64,000 nt of DNA, taken from the NCBI GenBank assembly GCA_950097015.1, contig CATNEN010000030.1, positions 1,101,001 to 1,165,000 on the forward strand. The letters are read 5' to 3'. The stretch comes from Macrostomum hystrix (lineage: Eukaryota > Platyhelminthes > Macrostomidae). A program made the translations under genes and the position numbers. The first letter of the stretch is position 1, and each line of letters begins with the position of its first letter. Below the pieces are notes generated by a model. It was not told where the DNA came from. It worked only from the letters and a program-made list of their open reading frames with translations, and did not search any database. This document shows positions 34,395 to 46,600 of this stretch, piece after piece.

Positions 34395-34456
34395 AGCGTT
34401 ATAGGGGGAGTTGATTTGTCTATGGCCTGAAGCCTTATAATGCTTTTACCGGTTGG
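34395..34456. repeat. Right arm of a near-perfect palindrome
   Basis: Reverse complement of 34305-34366 with one mismatch. It ends TACCGGTTGG. Confidence 0.93.
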
Positions 34457-34770
34457 CTGCCTCGCAGTTAATGGCGATTACGATCTCGGCGCTACGCGCC
34501 TCGATCGACCGCCATTAACTTGCTCGGCACCCAACCGGTAAAGTTCCATTGAGCAACGCTGGGATTCCCGCCATTAAATACCGCGGGGTTTAATGGACGA
34601 CATTAAAACCCCCGTGGAATGTCTATGGTGCAAACAGAACCGCTGGGAATCGCAGCGTTGCTCAATGAAAATATATACCAATGGTCATGTGACCGAGGAC
34701 GCGCAGCGCGCAGCGCCCGAGGTCATAGACATTGATGCCCTCAATAGCCGGTATATATTCTTACATTAAC
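34457..34770. repeat. Cluster of further nested inverted repeats
   Basis: 34546-34568 pairs with 34645-34667 (TTGAGCAACGCTGGG type arm, two mismatches). Inside it, CCATTAAA/TTTAATGG and CCGCGGGGTTTAATG/CATTAAAACCCC form smaller hairpins. AGTTAATGGCG (about 34468) pairs with CGCCATTAACT (about 34510). GACCGAGG...CCGAGGTC lies near 34690-34725. Together with the large palindrome this makes about 460 bp of foldback sequence next to the Tc1 element, with no coding potential. Confidence 0.8.
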
Positions 34771-37090
34771 CTACTGAAATCAACTAATGGCGTGTTTAAT
34801 GTGGCTTTTCTTTTCAGTAGGATGTCCTCATTTTGAAAGGCTATGACCAAACTTCATATAACATAACTGGTATATAATTATACGATATAACTGGCTTCAA
34901 GACGAGTCCAATAATGCGAATCATTTGTATTTCAGCAGAATTTAACGAGAAGGAACAAGTAGTAAAACGCTGCGTACGAGCACCAGAAAGTACCAGAAAG
35001 TTTTTTGCATCAAGTCGAGTATGCTAAACCATAGTCCCATTGATAGTAAAAAATGGTCAACGTAATAGTTCACCACAGGCACGAAGATTGGGAATTAGGG
35101 AAAAGCTAGATAGGAAAAATAGAATCTAAGTAATCGAAGTAGCGAAGTAAAATAACTAAGAAAATTACCAGGCTACAGATCACGAGGTGGTCAAGTCAAA
35201 AGTGCGTCAAAAATTATTACGAAAGAAAAACAATTAATTAAATAATTAAGCGACAAATATAAATATTGCACCGAAGACTGCAGTCTCAATTAAGTAGAAT
35301 GCTGAAAGCGCGAGGTTTAAATAGAGAGAACAAGGAAAATGGAAATGAGAAAATCATTATCAGACACATTAGAAACTTATCTACGCTCGTAGAAGATTTG
35401 GGTATCAATTATGTGTGTAAAAGAGATTTAGTCTCACAAGTTGACTTAGAGAAAAAGAAAAAAACAGAGAAAACGCAAAAATGAGAATAATTTTGTCGCA
35501 GAATTAAAAGGGCAAAAAGGACAAAAATATATCTATAAACCTTAATGCTCTAAACAGTGCTAACATATAACTTCGTCTAAATCTGTTGCTGTTACTGATC
35601 AGTAGTTATTAGAAAGAATTCAGCATAACGATATGAAAATACAGTACTAAAAATTTTTGGTCGAATAGCATCCAAAATATTGCCCAGCTAAGAGTAATGT
35701 TCACAACTTCTCTGTACTCTGGTACACACCACAGTTACACGTAATACAGAGATTCAGAGATTCAGCGAGCTTATCGAAATAATTCACTGTCTTAGAAATT
35801 GCAGTTTAATTTTATATTGGATATGTGAAAAATACTTCTACCATTCTTGAATGGCTGAAAGTGCTAAGTCCTTTGGGAAATTACAACACTATAGTTATAG
35901 TGTGTCAATGACTCAACTAGAGTGTGAGCTAACAACCGAACACACAATAAGCCAGGCAGCTAACGAAGCAAATAAATTGACGGCTAATGAAGATTGATGA
36001 AGCGAGAAAATGTTAGAGTACAAGATTGATACAAGGAATTGTGTCTATAGCCTCTCCATTCAATTCCGATCCTAGATCCTTGTGCGACCGAGCTACAAAT
36101 TTTAGTTGTCGGCACTTCTTCCTGTGCACTCAGCGCCATCGATAAAATGCCCATTTCCTCTTCCGCACCCCACCCATTGTTGCTTGGCAGTGTTGCTATG
36201 CTGAGGCAAAAAACGTGTTTCAAGGCATGGGAAGCGGAGTTACTTATCGGCACCCTCTGACCTCGTGGTCTCTTTTGGGAGAACCATGGGAGAAAACCAA
36301 AATTGTTACTGAGGGCTGCTAGCTAAAGCATTCCGGGCAGAGGAATCGGAAAGTGGGCTGCCATAGTTCGCCTCCTTAAAATATTTGTCCTTCAATTTTT
36401 CGCTGGGGTAATGCCACTACTGGCCGACAGTGACAGATGCTTCGCTGTTCTGTCCCGGATAAACATTGCTGCACACAGTCAGCATATTCGTCGGTGTCCA
36501 CCAAATTACACAGTTCGAAATGGGGCGTTTCTTATCATGATGACGAGACCGATGCTTCGATATCGTACCATGTAGTAACTTTAATTTCGGATAAAAGTGT
36601 AAATATCAATGATTGTATATCAATAGCAATCGAAGGCACACCACAGTGTCGAAGACTTACAAGCAACTCGTCAGCCAAGCAGAGCCTTATAAAAGTACTT
36701 TCGTGTTTCAATCGACTTGACTCCAGCCAACCCCAACAAACTCAGGCCGTTGTGTTGGATGAAAAGGTTCCAAAATGCATCAGACTCATCACACTCACTC
36801 AGACTACTGGCCTCTTCATCTAATGAATCATCATCAGCGAGAAACCTACTAGCCTCTCAATCAATGTAGAAATTCTTGTTTATTTTTAGTTTCGATTTCA
36901 AAGCAACTAGGACTGCAGAGGGATGCAGAGGGACAAGAGACAAAGCTTGAGCAAGTGGTGCGGATAAAATATTTTCCAAAGTTAAAAAACTCCACACTAG
37001 AATTTGTTTTACTATACTGCATAGTTCGGTGCCGTAGCCAAAAGGGCAGGCGACACGAATTTGTTCATTTTTTGGTAGCGCGCATCGGGT
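34771..37090. other. AT-rich spacer without supported gene
   Basis: Open frames at 35266-35484 (Lys/Glu-rich) and 36437-36823 (128 codons, Ser/Thr-rich) show no domain that I recognise. Either could be an exon, but I see no splice or start context that supports it. Confidence 0.35.
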
Positions 37091-37143
37091 TATTTGTATT
37101 CGCAATGCAGCAAATGGCAAGATGGGAAAGCTCTGTGTCTGAC

Positions 37144-37310
37144 CTGCCAGTGTTTATACAAACAGCCCTGCGCGCCTACAATCACACAGGTGAGCCCCAC
37201 CAAGAATGACGCAGCAAAGTAGAGACGCCAGCGTGCGTATATGTTCCATAAAAAGACCGAGCGCATTGCATGTGGGTACGTCTGCCAGAGCTGCCTGACC
37301 CCAGTCGCGG
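37144..37310 (-). pseudogene. Possible iGluR-like M4 exon fragment
   Basis: A minus-strand frame reads through a hydrophobic helix (WRLYFAASFLVGLTCVIV) and ends CAG|GTCAGA at 37144. Placed on the M4 exons of receptors A and B, the LYFA motif aligns. The distance from that motif to the donor is about the same as in gene A (LYFAGVGLGLLAFLADLV, then CAG|GTATGT). Polarity before the helix also matches. No acceptor, ligand-binding exons or final exon were found, so this is a fragment or part of an unresolved gene. Chance similarity of a short hydrophobic stretch cannot be excluded. Confidence 0.3.
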
Positions 37311-39069
37311 ATGCAGTTAAGATAGATGGCCGCAAATCCGACCGGACCAATCGCGATTCGATTGTCACGTGATTCCATCAGCAAGAATGGGTGGAGGGAA
37401 GAGGCTTAGAGAGGGATTCCGGTTGGAAGGAGCGTTCTGTACTAGTGATATAAATGTGGGTCAGTGTGGTGTCTATCACTGGCTTAACGACATTGTTTAC
37501 TCAGAATCACCATTTATTGTATTTCAAGCAGCTGTGCTTCGATCGTATGTGAAAATGCCTTGTCCAGCGATTCTGATCTACTTTATTTGCGGTGAGTTTG
37601 CGTTTAAGAAAGTATAAAATATTATATGTTGTTTTTCTCAAAGCAATCTTTTTTTCAAGTTTCATGTCGTTAGTGGTAGTAGCGCTGGGAGACAATGAGC
37701 GCGTGGTAAAGTACCAGTAGAGACCCATGGATTTCCCGTGCGGCACAGCACGTACATACGAGCTAATAGCAGTTGAAAATATAATTTTTCTCATTGTTTG
37801 GTTTATAAAATGTTTATAAACGAAAAAAATGAGAACGGGGGTCGGTCTGACCCGACTGTCTCGACCTTGATTTGTAACTTCGATTCCCGCAAACTCCAAT
37901 AGAGGCTACAGATGTAGGTTCAGCGGCCTAATACTATCAAACTGCTCAGGTGCTTAATCTACAGAGAGGTCAATCACCCTTTTTGGTCTTCTTTAGACCA
38001 AAACAAAGGATTAGACATCGCAGAAGTGTCAATATAAGCCAAATTGCTCCCTTCGCTCATAGGCATTATCTCAAAGCTGATTGATTGATAGCTGGGAAAC
38101 TGATAATTACTAAGTATTGATATTGGGATAGCTTTTTGGGGCAGGGTCGAGATGAGCTGCTAGCCCGTGGGCTCTAGAGCGAAACACGTGAGGTCTTATC
38201 GCGTACCCAGAGGCGGTGGAATATTGCAGAATCCAAATTCCGAAAAAACACAACGCAATCCTTGGCAAAGCAGCCTACTGCTACCTTGTCCTGCTCGTAA
38301 TCCTCAACTCAATGGATTGTCGGTGACGTCGCTGTATTTTGGCTAACGACTCTTAGAACCCTTGTTAGCTTTCCGCCTTGTACAATCGTATTGCAAAGCA
38401 AATACGAGTTTTTGATTGGAAATCTTAAGTCGAATGGGCCGAGCCGTGCCAAGCAAATGGCACTTTCATGTCCAATTGATTGATCGACCTTTCCTCATCT
38501 TTCATTCGACTGAATTTGTGCCAAGCGGACAACGGACTAGGTTATAGTGCATGTGAGAAGCAGGAAGCCACTTTCTTTGGACTAAGTCATCGCTTCAGAA
38601 TTGTTTGTTTATTGCTAAAATCCAGAGCATTGTCTATATGAATTGTGTAATTATTAATTATTATTATTAAAACATGCCCGCTAACTATAGGTGCTGGTTT
38701 TTTTAATTGTTCTGACAATATTTTACTCGACAAAAGAAGAACATGAAAAAGCGAAGTTTTGTAAGAATTAACTATTGAGCTGGGAAGGGAAGAGAAAAGG
38801 TGTTAAAAATAAGAGCAGCAAAAGCACAAGAGACGCCTCGAATAAAAAAAAAATTTTAATAGCTTCAGGGCAGCTGTTCCCTAATTTTAGAGATTTCTAT
38901 GATGTACTTTGCTAAAGCATCAGTGGTTTCCCAATCGTCTTGTGCCATTATGTAGTTAGATTTCTCTTCTGCTGTTAAGGATGCGAAATAAGGAGATTTC
39001 CTAGAAATGTTCTTTTCAAAATAAGAACGTGTGGTGCTATACATATTCCAACTGTAAAAATATTCGCAG
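37311..39069. other. Upstream region of iGluR-like gene A
   Basis: No supported gene. The first exon of gene A (signal peptide, ending with one base of a codon) should lie here or further upstream, but I could not identify it. A degenerate B-box-like ACTTCGATTCCCGC occurs near 37880. Confidence 0.35.
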
Positions 39070-42000
39070 CTACCTGTCTCAACGGACCACTGGTTTTGGC
39101 CGCTAGCAAGCCGGAATACGTGGTAACAACAATCCTGGTGAGAAATACTTCAATTGCCAGTATTTGGCATATTGCTTCATGCTTCTATCTAAAAATAGAG
39201 AATAGAATAGTACCCTAGCCCAGTTGGGCCAGATGTACAGCAACGACCACTAGAAGTAGAAGGAAGGGAAACTACGTCTCTTATAGAAAAAGTTTGTTGT
39301 AAGTTATGTCAAAAGAAGAGCTTTGGATCTGCTTCTAATATGAAACAATCACCATCACCAAATATAAAAAAGTAGAATTTTCTTGCCGCGGTAGCGTATT
39401 TTTCGGCCAAAACCAGCCTACTAAACATTTTCTAAGAAGCGTAGTTTCTCGTCCTTCTACGAGACCATTTTGTCTTCCTTAAACTTTACTTCAGTACAAC
39501 TCAGTAGCTAAAACAGGTAGATGCACAAGCTTCAACTAAAATGTAGAGAATTTATTCTGCTTTCTCATGAAACAAACATTTTGAAAATACGAGCTATGTT
39601 GCACAATACGGAATAACTTAAGTTATTTGTGTTTTTGGTGCGTTAGAATTTCCTATCTGCCCAGTTTATTTTCGGGACAGCCAGTCAGCACATACTGGTC
39701 CGGAAAATGGGGGTTTAGCGGGGAGTTGTCCCTCCAGTTTCTAGATTCAGAGCTCCATGGCTCGATGAACTGAAGCACAGGAACTAAGTGTCGCGCTCAA
39801 AGATGCAAATAGTCTCCCTTTAGTTGAGATTCGAATTCCTGACCTCTTAGTTTGACTCCAACGCTTTAACTATTGGCTACAAGCTCTAAGTCATCTCTTA
39901 CTTATCTAGCGAGTCTGAGCCTAGATATGTCAGGAACTCGTAGTTCCCCTTCGATTTCTTTCCCACAGTCCGAAGCCTTCGCCACTCAGGACATCAACGG
40001 CCGCTGGGTCGGCTTCTTCCCAGACCTCATCACCGAGCTGTCGGACCGGCTAGGCTTCCGGCCGGACATCCGGCGAGTGCCAGACGGCCGGTACGGCGGC
40101 TTTGACAACGCCACCGGCCGCTGGGACGGCCTTATCGGCGAGGTGCACAGCCGGAGGGCTGACCTGGCTGCGGCTCCTCTTACTGTCACCGCCTACCGCG
40201 AGGAGGCTGTCGATTTCTCGCACGGGGTTCTGAACTTCGGCCTCGTGGTGGTGGCCCGACCGGCCAAGTGGGTCAACGTGGCTGTGCGCCGCGGACCAGC
40301 CTTCTTCCTGACGGTGTTCGACACCTGGGTCTGGCTGGCCTGTGGAGGCGTCTTGTTGCTAACCAGCCTGCTGCTGTACTGCAACTCTCGGTGCAACCCG
40401 CGCGAGCCGGAGGACCTTAACCTGTTTAGCGCCCTCTGCTCTGTCATTGGCACAGCCTGCTGTCATGGTGTGTGGGGCTCTTTTAAACATCATCGCAAAC
40501 AACGATGGGCAAACAACATCGGGAAAGAGTTAGAATCGGCTTCCAACTGACCAAATTGACCAATTTGAACAAAGGACTTTCTAAAAATGTTTTAATGCCA
40601 AATTAAGACAATGTATTCAATGAACCTCAGGTTATATAAAAAATATTACCTTTTTCTGTATGGCAAATCGTCTTCAGCCTTCCGAAATAGGGTTCATTAT
40701 GACATGATGAGTAGGGTATCACAATTAGAAACGCCGTCAGTGATACCATGGACTCATTATTAGCACGTGTACGATACGTGGACTTTTGACGTCAGTCACC
40801 CACAAACTCTGTCAGGTCCCACGAGTCGGCCGCGCTCTCTGGCCGGCCGCTGTCTGAGCACAGCCTGGTGGTTTTTCGCCGCAATCGCCGCAATCGCCTA
40901 CGCTGGCGGCTTCCTCTGCGCCCTAGTGGCCTCCGAGGGCTCCAGGTCGCGCCACATGTACGCCCCAATGATCAACATCCGGGATCGCTTCAGTGCCGAC
41001 CCCGACTACCTGAAAGACTTCACGCCGGCCTGGATCAAAGGCGGCAGCACCGATCATTTCTTTGCCACGGCAAAGGAGGGCCTGTTCCAGCAGTTCAACA
41101 GGAAGCACTTGGCCGCACTGCGCAAACGGCCTGAACTGCAGGTCTACTCAATGAAGGAACTCATCGGTCTGGTGCTGGCTGATACACAGGTACGTCGTCC
41201 AACTTACTTGTACATATGGCTAACAAACTAATGAGTAAATTCTGTAAATTTCAGAATCACAAGAGACAAAAATTACGGAAGCAAGCATTGATCTTAATTA
41301 AGTATATCGGTAGAAGATGCAGAACTATATAATTTATTTCTCGCAAATTAACAAACATCGGCAGGTACTGGCCGTGATGGAGGCACCAATGGCGGATTTC
41401 TTCGTGAAGAAGACCGACTGCGAGGTCATCGTGCTGGGTGACCTCACCAACGACAAGAGCTACGGCCTGGCGTTCGCGCAGAACTCCAGCCTGCTGGGCA
41501 GATTCAACCTGGAGCTGCTCCGAATGCGAGAGGAGGGCCGCGTGCTGGACATCTACAGGCGTTACTTCGGCTCACCTGGCAGCCTCTGCGGCACCAAGCT
41601 GGAGGCCTCGGCGCGCAGCCAGATCTCCGAGGTAGGTGACGTTCTGGCTAGGATGTTCCGCGGCAGCATCCCACTGACTTTGAAGAGCTTCTTCGGTCCC
41701 ATCGGTCTATACTTCGCCGGAGTCGGGCTGGGACTGCTGGCCTTCCTTGCTGACCTCGTCATTCACCACGGCTATGAAAAGACGCAGGTATGTTGCAGCA
41801 GAGGCACAAAAAAATTATATAATTTTTCAGCAAGGCTGTGGGCTATGGCACATCATTTTGTGAGTCTGGAAATTTGGAAGGAGCAGAAAGCCAATTATGC
41901 CCATTCCTCAAATCTTGAACACCCACGCACACAGATACAGTTCACAGTCACACACTCACAGGCAGGTACATCTGCCCTGATTTTCTGATTGTCAGGCATT

Positions 42001-42318
42001 GTAAACTTCCACTGGGGCTTTGACCCTCAAGGGCGTAAATCGCACAATGGCTTCGGTGCGGTATCGAGCTCAAGGACCTTGGTGCGAGAGGCAAACGCGT
42101 TTACCCCTTTAGCAGAGCTCGTATTAAATACTATTTTTTTCTTTATTGGGGACTTCACCTCGCCGAAGTCCGTTATCGCGTTTCGTTCCTTCTTCTAGGA
42201 AAAAATATATCGACCTTTTATGTTTCAGTCGAGCTCCAGTCAGCAGCCGAAGCAGCAGCCTCCGGAGGGCGCGTCTGGCGTCGCCCTGACAACGGCTGTA
42301 CCGCTAACCGAGGAGTGA
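39070..42318 (+). CDS. Ionotropic glutamate receptor-like protein A (first exon missing)
   Basis: Five exons with GT-AG borders and matching phases: 39070-39137, 39969-40467, 40816-41189, 41365-41787, 42229-42318 (stop). They encode about 483 residues. The first found exon ends EYVVTTIL, the typical start of the S1 ligand lobe, and joins SEAFATQDINGRWVGF. The ligand-binding Arg is at 40197 (TAYREEAVDFS). M1 (WVWLACGGVLLLTSLLLY) and a pore loop (LFSALCSVIGTACCHG) follow. M3 reads FFAAIAAIAYAGGFLCAL and lacks the canonical SYTANLAAF. S2 has GGSTDHFF and AVMEAPMADFF with the Glu that contacts ligand in the family. M4 precedes a short polar tail. The family forms tetrameric ligand-gated cation channels. 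The amino-terminal domain seems absent, as in gene B. The degenerate gate and pore make channel function uncertain. Confidence 0.85.
39820..39892 (-). mobile_element. Degenerate tRNA-like SINE head
   Basis: Minus strand reads TAGCCAATAGTTAAAGCG (A-box-like) followed at tRNA spacing by GAATTCGAATCT (B-box-like). It lies in an intron of iGluR-like gene A just before the acceptor at 39968. Too decayed to assign with confidence. Confidence 0.4.
41845..42115 (-). mobile_element. tRNA-derived SINE copy in intron of iGluR-like gene A
   Basis: Minus-strand SINE. The tail end is near 41850 (reverse of CAAAATGATGTGCCATAGCC) and the tRNA-like head near 42060-42110 (reverse of CGCGTTTGCCTCTCGCACC). It occupies much of the last intron. 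Confidence 0.82.
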
Positions 42319-42880
42319 AACAATATTAATCATGAGTCCTAATTGATTTTTGTGATTTATTGATTACTCATCTGGACGTTTTAGTCTACAACTAATTAAG
42401 AAAAAAATTGGGTTCGGGACAAGGATGCCTTGCACTGCTCTGGTTCAAAGAATGTAGCAAAAGCTTGCCTTCTATGTCCCTAAAGTTAGATTTTTAATGC
42501 TGGAAAATGTAGCTCAGCGATAATCAAAGCATCGATTTCATTGTAGGAATAACCGATTCATATATATTTTGCACCTATTTTAGCTCACAAGAGCAATGAA
42601 AAGTGCACTCAATGTCTTTAGGACTTTGATTCAAATGTTAAAAGCGTTCATTACACAGTTAGTCTATCGACACAATTACGCTCGTAAGATTGAATATGTT
42701 TTATACAAAACCGCACAATGAGCACATGCTTAATCAAATTTTTTATTTCAAATAAAAGTAAATAACTGCCTGGTACACTTTGGACACGATTAACTATATA
42801 GCCTTTTTCATTGTCTTAATGTATTAATGTCTAGATGTATAAGACAAAATTATTTTGTCTTCAAAATCAGTGCATCAGAG
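42319..42880. other. 3' flank of iGluR-like gene A
   Basis: AT-rich with no gene. AATAAA occurs near 42752 and could serve gene A, about 430 bp after its stop. Confidence 0.4.
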
Positions 42881-42881
42881 C

Positions 42882-43040
42882 TCAGGTATTCGTATCAGAG
42901 CTCAGGTGTTCACATCAGAACTCAGGTATTCGAATCAGAGCTCAGGTATTCGAATCAGAGCTCAGGTATTCGTATCAGAGCTCAGGAATTTGAATCAGAG
43001 CTCAGGTATTTGTATCAGAGCTCAGGCATTCGTATCAGAT
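42882..43040. repeat. 20-bp minisatellite, about 8 units
   Basis: The unit is ATCAGAGCTCAGGTATTCGA with small variations (CGTATC, TTGAATC). It is located about 560 bp upstream of the Arg-rich gene. Confidence 0.93.
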
Positions 43041-43602
43041 AAAAACATATTCTATTGCAGACACTGATGGACAATTAAATTTCGTTAGGAGTCAGGAAAA
43101 CTAAACGATGGTTTACATTTTCAGACGGATTATTCTTTCGTTGAAAAAGAAGTAAAGGTAGAAACGTTTCCTGTAGCAGCTGGCCTACGATCCGGCACAG
43201 CGGGGTGCTGTTCTATTTCCTATTTGCTAAGTGCCAGAAGCTATTTGCAATTTGAACAGCAGCCAGTGTAACTAGCAGATCGGCGAAAGAAGAGCACCAT
43301 TTAGAAAAGAAGCAAATATAGTACACAGCAGAGACACAGGCCAGCGATATTTAAGTAAAGACACTGGCATCAGCAAAATAATTCTGTAGGCTCAAAATAG
43401 TTTGATTTTGCTGATTGAGTGCAGTAAGTTACTGGATCGGTAGCAATCGTTGCAGAATCTGCAAGCACAGCAAATAATAGTTGACAATCAACAGGTGCAA
43501 AAGCTAACACCTGCGAAAAAGCATGCAAAACTTTCTAATAAATTCAACGCAGATTCAAGTCGTTCTATAAGTCAGTACAAGTCACATCTGACAAGCTCAA
43601 GC

Positions 43603-46600
43603 ATGAGACTCATTCTGCTGGCTGCATGCACAGCGGTTCTCTGCACCCTTGTGGTAAGGCCTCAACTAGTTTTCCTCAATCTGAGATATAGGGGCACACG
43701 AGACGAATTCTATGCCCATCCTTGTCTCGATGTACCAAAAATAAACAACCATATTTGAATTTCAGCTATCAGCTCCGCCTCCAAATGCTGCAAGCAAGAT
43801 AAAGAAGCCTGCCGCCCAAGCTGCTACCAAGCCCGCTGCGCCCGCAGCGGCAGCGCACAAGCCTGCGAAGGCAGCAGAGCCCTGCAGGAGACCCGCAAGA
43901 AAAGAAAGCCGGGGACGACGCGACGAGAGACGAAGTCGTCACGACTCTCAAAGGCAAAACAGGCGCCACGGCAGACGATCCGACAGACGAGCCCGAAGAA
44001 GGCGCGATGTGAGACAGAGAAGCAACCGTCGTCGTGCTAGACGCAACCGCAGACGCTCCAACAGACGCTCAGCCAGACGTAACCGCAGACGCTCTGCCAG
44101 ACGCAACCGCAAGAGCCGCGATGTGAGAAAGAGAAGCAACCGTCGTCGTGCTAGACGCCACCGCAGACGCTCCAACAGACGCTCTGCCAGACGTAACCGC
44201 AGACGCTCTGCCAGACGCAACCGCAAGAGCCGCGATGTGAGAAGGAGAAGCAACCGTCGTCGTGCTAGACGCAACCGCAGACGCTCCAACAGACGCAACC
44301 GCAAGAGCCGCGATGTGAGAAAGAGAAGCAACCGTCGTCGTGCTAGACGCAACCGCAAGAGCCGCGATGTGAGAAAGCGAAGCAACCGTCGTCGTGCTAG
44401 ACGCAACCGCAGACGCTCCAACAGACGCTCTGCCAGACGTAACCGCAGACGCTCTGCCAGACGCAACCGCAAGAGCCGCGATGTGAGAAAGAGAAGCAAC
44501 CGTCGTCGTGCTAGACGCAACCGCAGACGCTCCAACAGACGCAACCGCAAGAGCCGCGATGTGAGAAAGAGAAGCAACCGTCGTCGTGCTAGACGCAACC
44601 GCAAGAGCCGCGATGTGAGAAAGAGAAGCAACCGTCGTCGTGCTAGACGCAACCGCAGACGCTCCAACAGACGCTCTGCCAGACGCAACCGCAAGAGCCG
44701 CGATGTGAGAAAGAGAAGCAACCGTCGTCGTGCTAGACGCAACCGCAGACGCTCTGCCAGACGCAACCGCAAGAGCCGCGATGTGAGAAGGAGAAGCAAC
44801 CGTCGTCGTGCTAGACGCAACCGCAGACGCTCCAACAGACGCAACCGCAAGAGCCGCGATGTGAGAAAGAGAAGCAACCGTCGTCGTGCTAGACGCAACC
44901 GCAAGAGCCGCGATGTGAGAAAGAGAAGCAACCGTCGTCGTGCTAGACGCAACCGCAGACGCTCCAACAGACGCTCTGCCAGACGTAACCGCAGACGCTC
45001 TGCCAGACGCAACCGCAAGAGCCGCGATGTGAGAAAGAGAAGCAACCGTCGTCGTGCTAGACGCAACCGCAGACGCTCCAACAGACGCAACCGCAAGAGC
45101 CGCGATGTGAGAAAGAGAAGCAACCGTCGTCGTGCTAGACGCAACCGCAAGAGCCGCGATGTGAGAAAGCGAAGCAACCGTCGTCGTGCTAGACGCAACC
45201 GCAGACGCTCCAACAGACGCTCTGCCAGACGCAACCGCAAGAGCCGCGATGTGAGAAAGAGAAGCAACCGTCGTCGTGCTAGACGCAACCGCAGACGCTC
45301 CAACAGACGCAACCGCAAGAGCCGCGATGTGAGAAAGAGAAGCAACCGTCGTCGTGCTAGACGCAACCGCAAGAGCCGCGATGTGAGAAAGCGAAGCAAC
45401 CGTCGTCGTGCTAGACGCAACCGCAGACGCTCCAACAGACGCTCTGCCAGACGTAACCGCAGACGCTCTGCCAGACGCAACCGCAAGAGCCGCGATGTGA
45501 GAAAGAGAAGCAACCGTCGTCGTGCTAGACGCAACCGCAGACGCTCCAACAGACGCAACCGCAAGAGCCGCGATGTGAGAAAGCGAAGCAACCGTCGTCG
45601 TGCTAGACGCAACCGCAAGAGCCGCGATGTGAGAAAGCGAAGCAACCGTCGTCGTGCTAGACGCAACCGCAGACGCTCCAACAGACGCTCTGCCAGACGC
45701 AACCGCAAGAGCCGCGATGTGAGAAAGAGAAGCAACCGTCGTCGTGCTAGACGCAACCGCAGACGCTCCAACAGACGCAACCGCAAGAGCCGCGATGTGA
45801 GAAAGAGAAGCAACCGTCGTCGTGCTAGACGCAAACCGCAGACGCTCCAACAGACGCAACCGCAAGAGCCGCGATGTGAGAAAGAGAAGCAACCGTCGTC
45901 GTGCTAGACGCAACCGCAAGAGCCGCGATGTGAGAAAGCGAAGCAACCGTCGTCGTGCTAGACGCAACCGCAGACGCTCCAACAGACGCTCTGCCAGACG
46001 CAACCGCAAGAGCCGCGATGTGAGAAAGCGAAGCAACCGTCGTCGTGCTAGACGCAACCGCAGACGCTCCAACAGACGCTCTGCCAGACGTAACCGCAGA
46101 CGCTCTGCCAGACGCAACCGCAAGAGCCGCGATGTGAGAAAGAGAAGCAACCGTCGTCGTGCTAGACGCAACCGCAGACGCTCCAACAGACGCAACCGCA
46201 AGAGCCGCGATGTGAGAAAGAGAAGCAACCGTCGTCGTGCTAGACGCAACCGCAAGAGCCGCGATGTGAGAAAGCGAAGCAAACCGTCGTCGTGCTAGAC
46301 GCAACCGCAGACGCTCCAACAGACGCTCTGCCAGACGCAAACGCAAGAGCCGCGATGTGAGAAAGAGAAGCAACCGTCGTCGTGCTAGACGCAACCGCAG
46401 ACGCTCCAACAGACGCAACCGCAAGAGCCGCGATGTGAGAAAGAGAAGCAACCGTCGTCGTGCTAGACGCAACCGCAGACGCTCCAACAGACGCAACCGC
46501 AAGAGCCGCGATGTGAGAAAGAGAAGCAACCGTCGTCGTGCTAGACGCAACCGCAGACGCTCCAACAGACGCAACCGCAAGAGCCGCGATGTGAGAAAGA

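Noticed and set aside
36437-36823. 128-codon plus-strand frame as a gene
   Set aside because: No domain, signal peptide, repeat or splice support. Length is compatible with chance in this AT-rich sequence.
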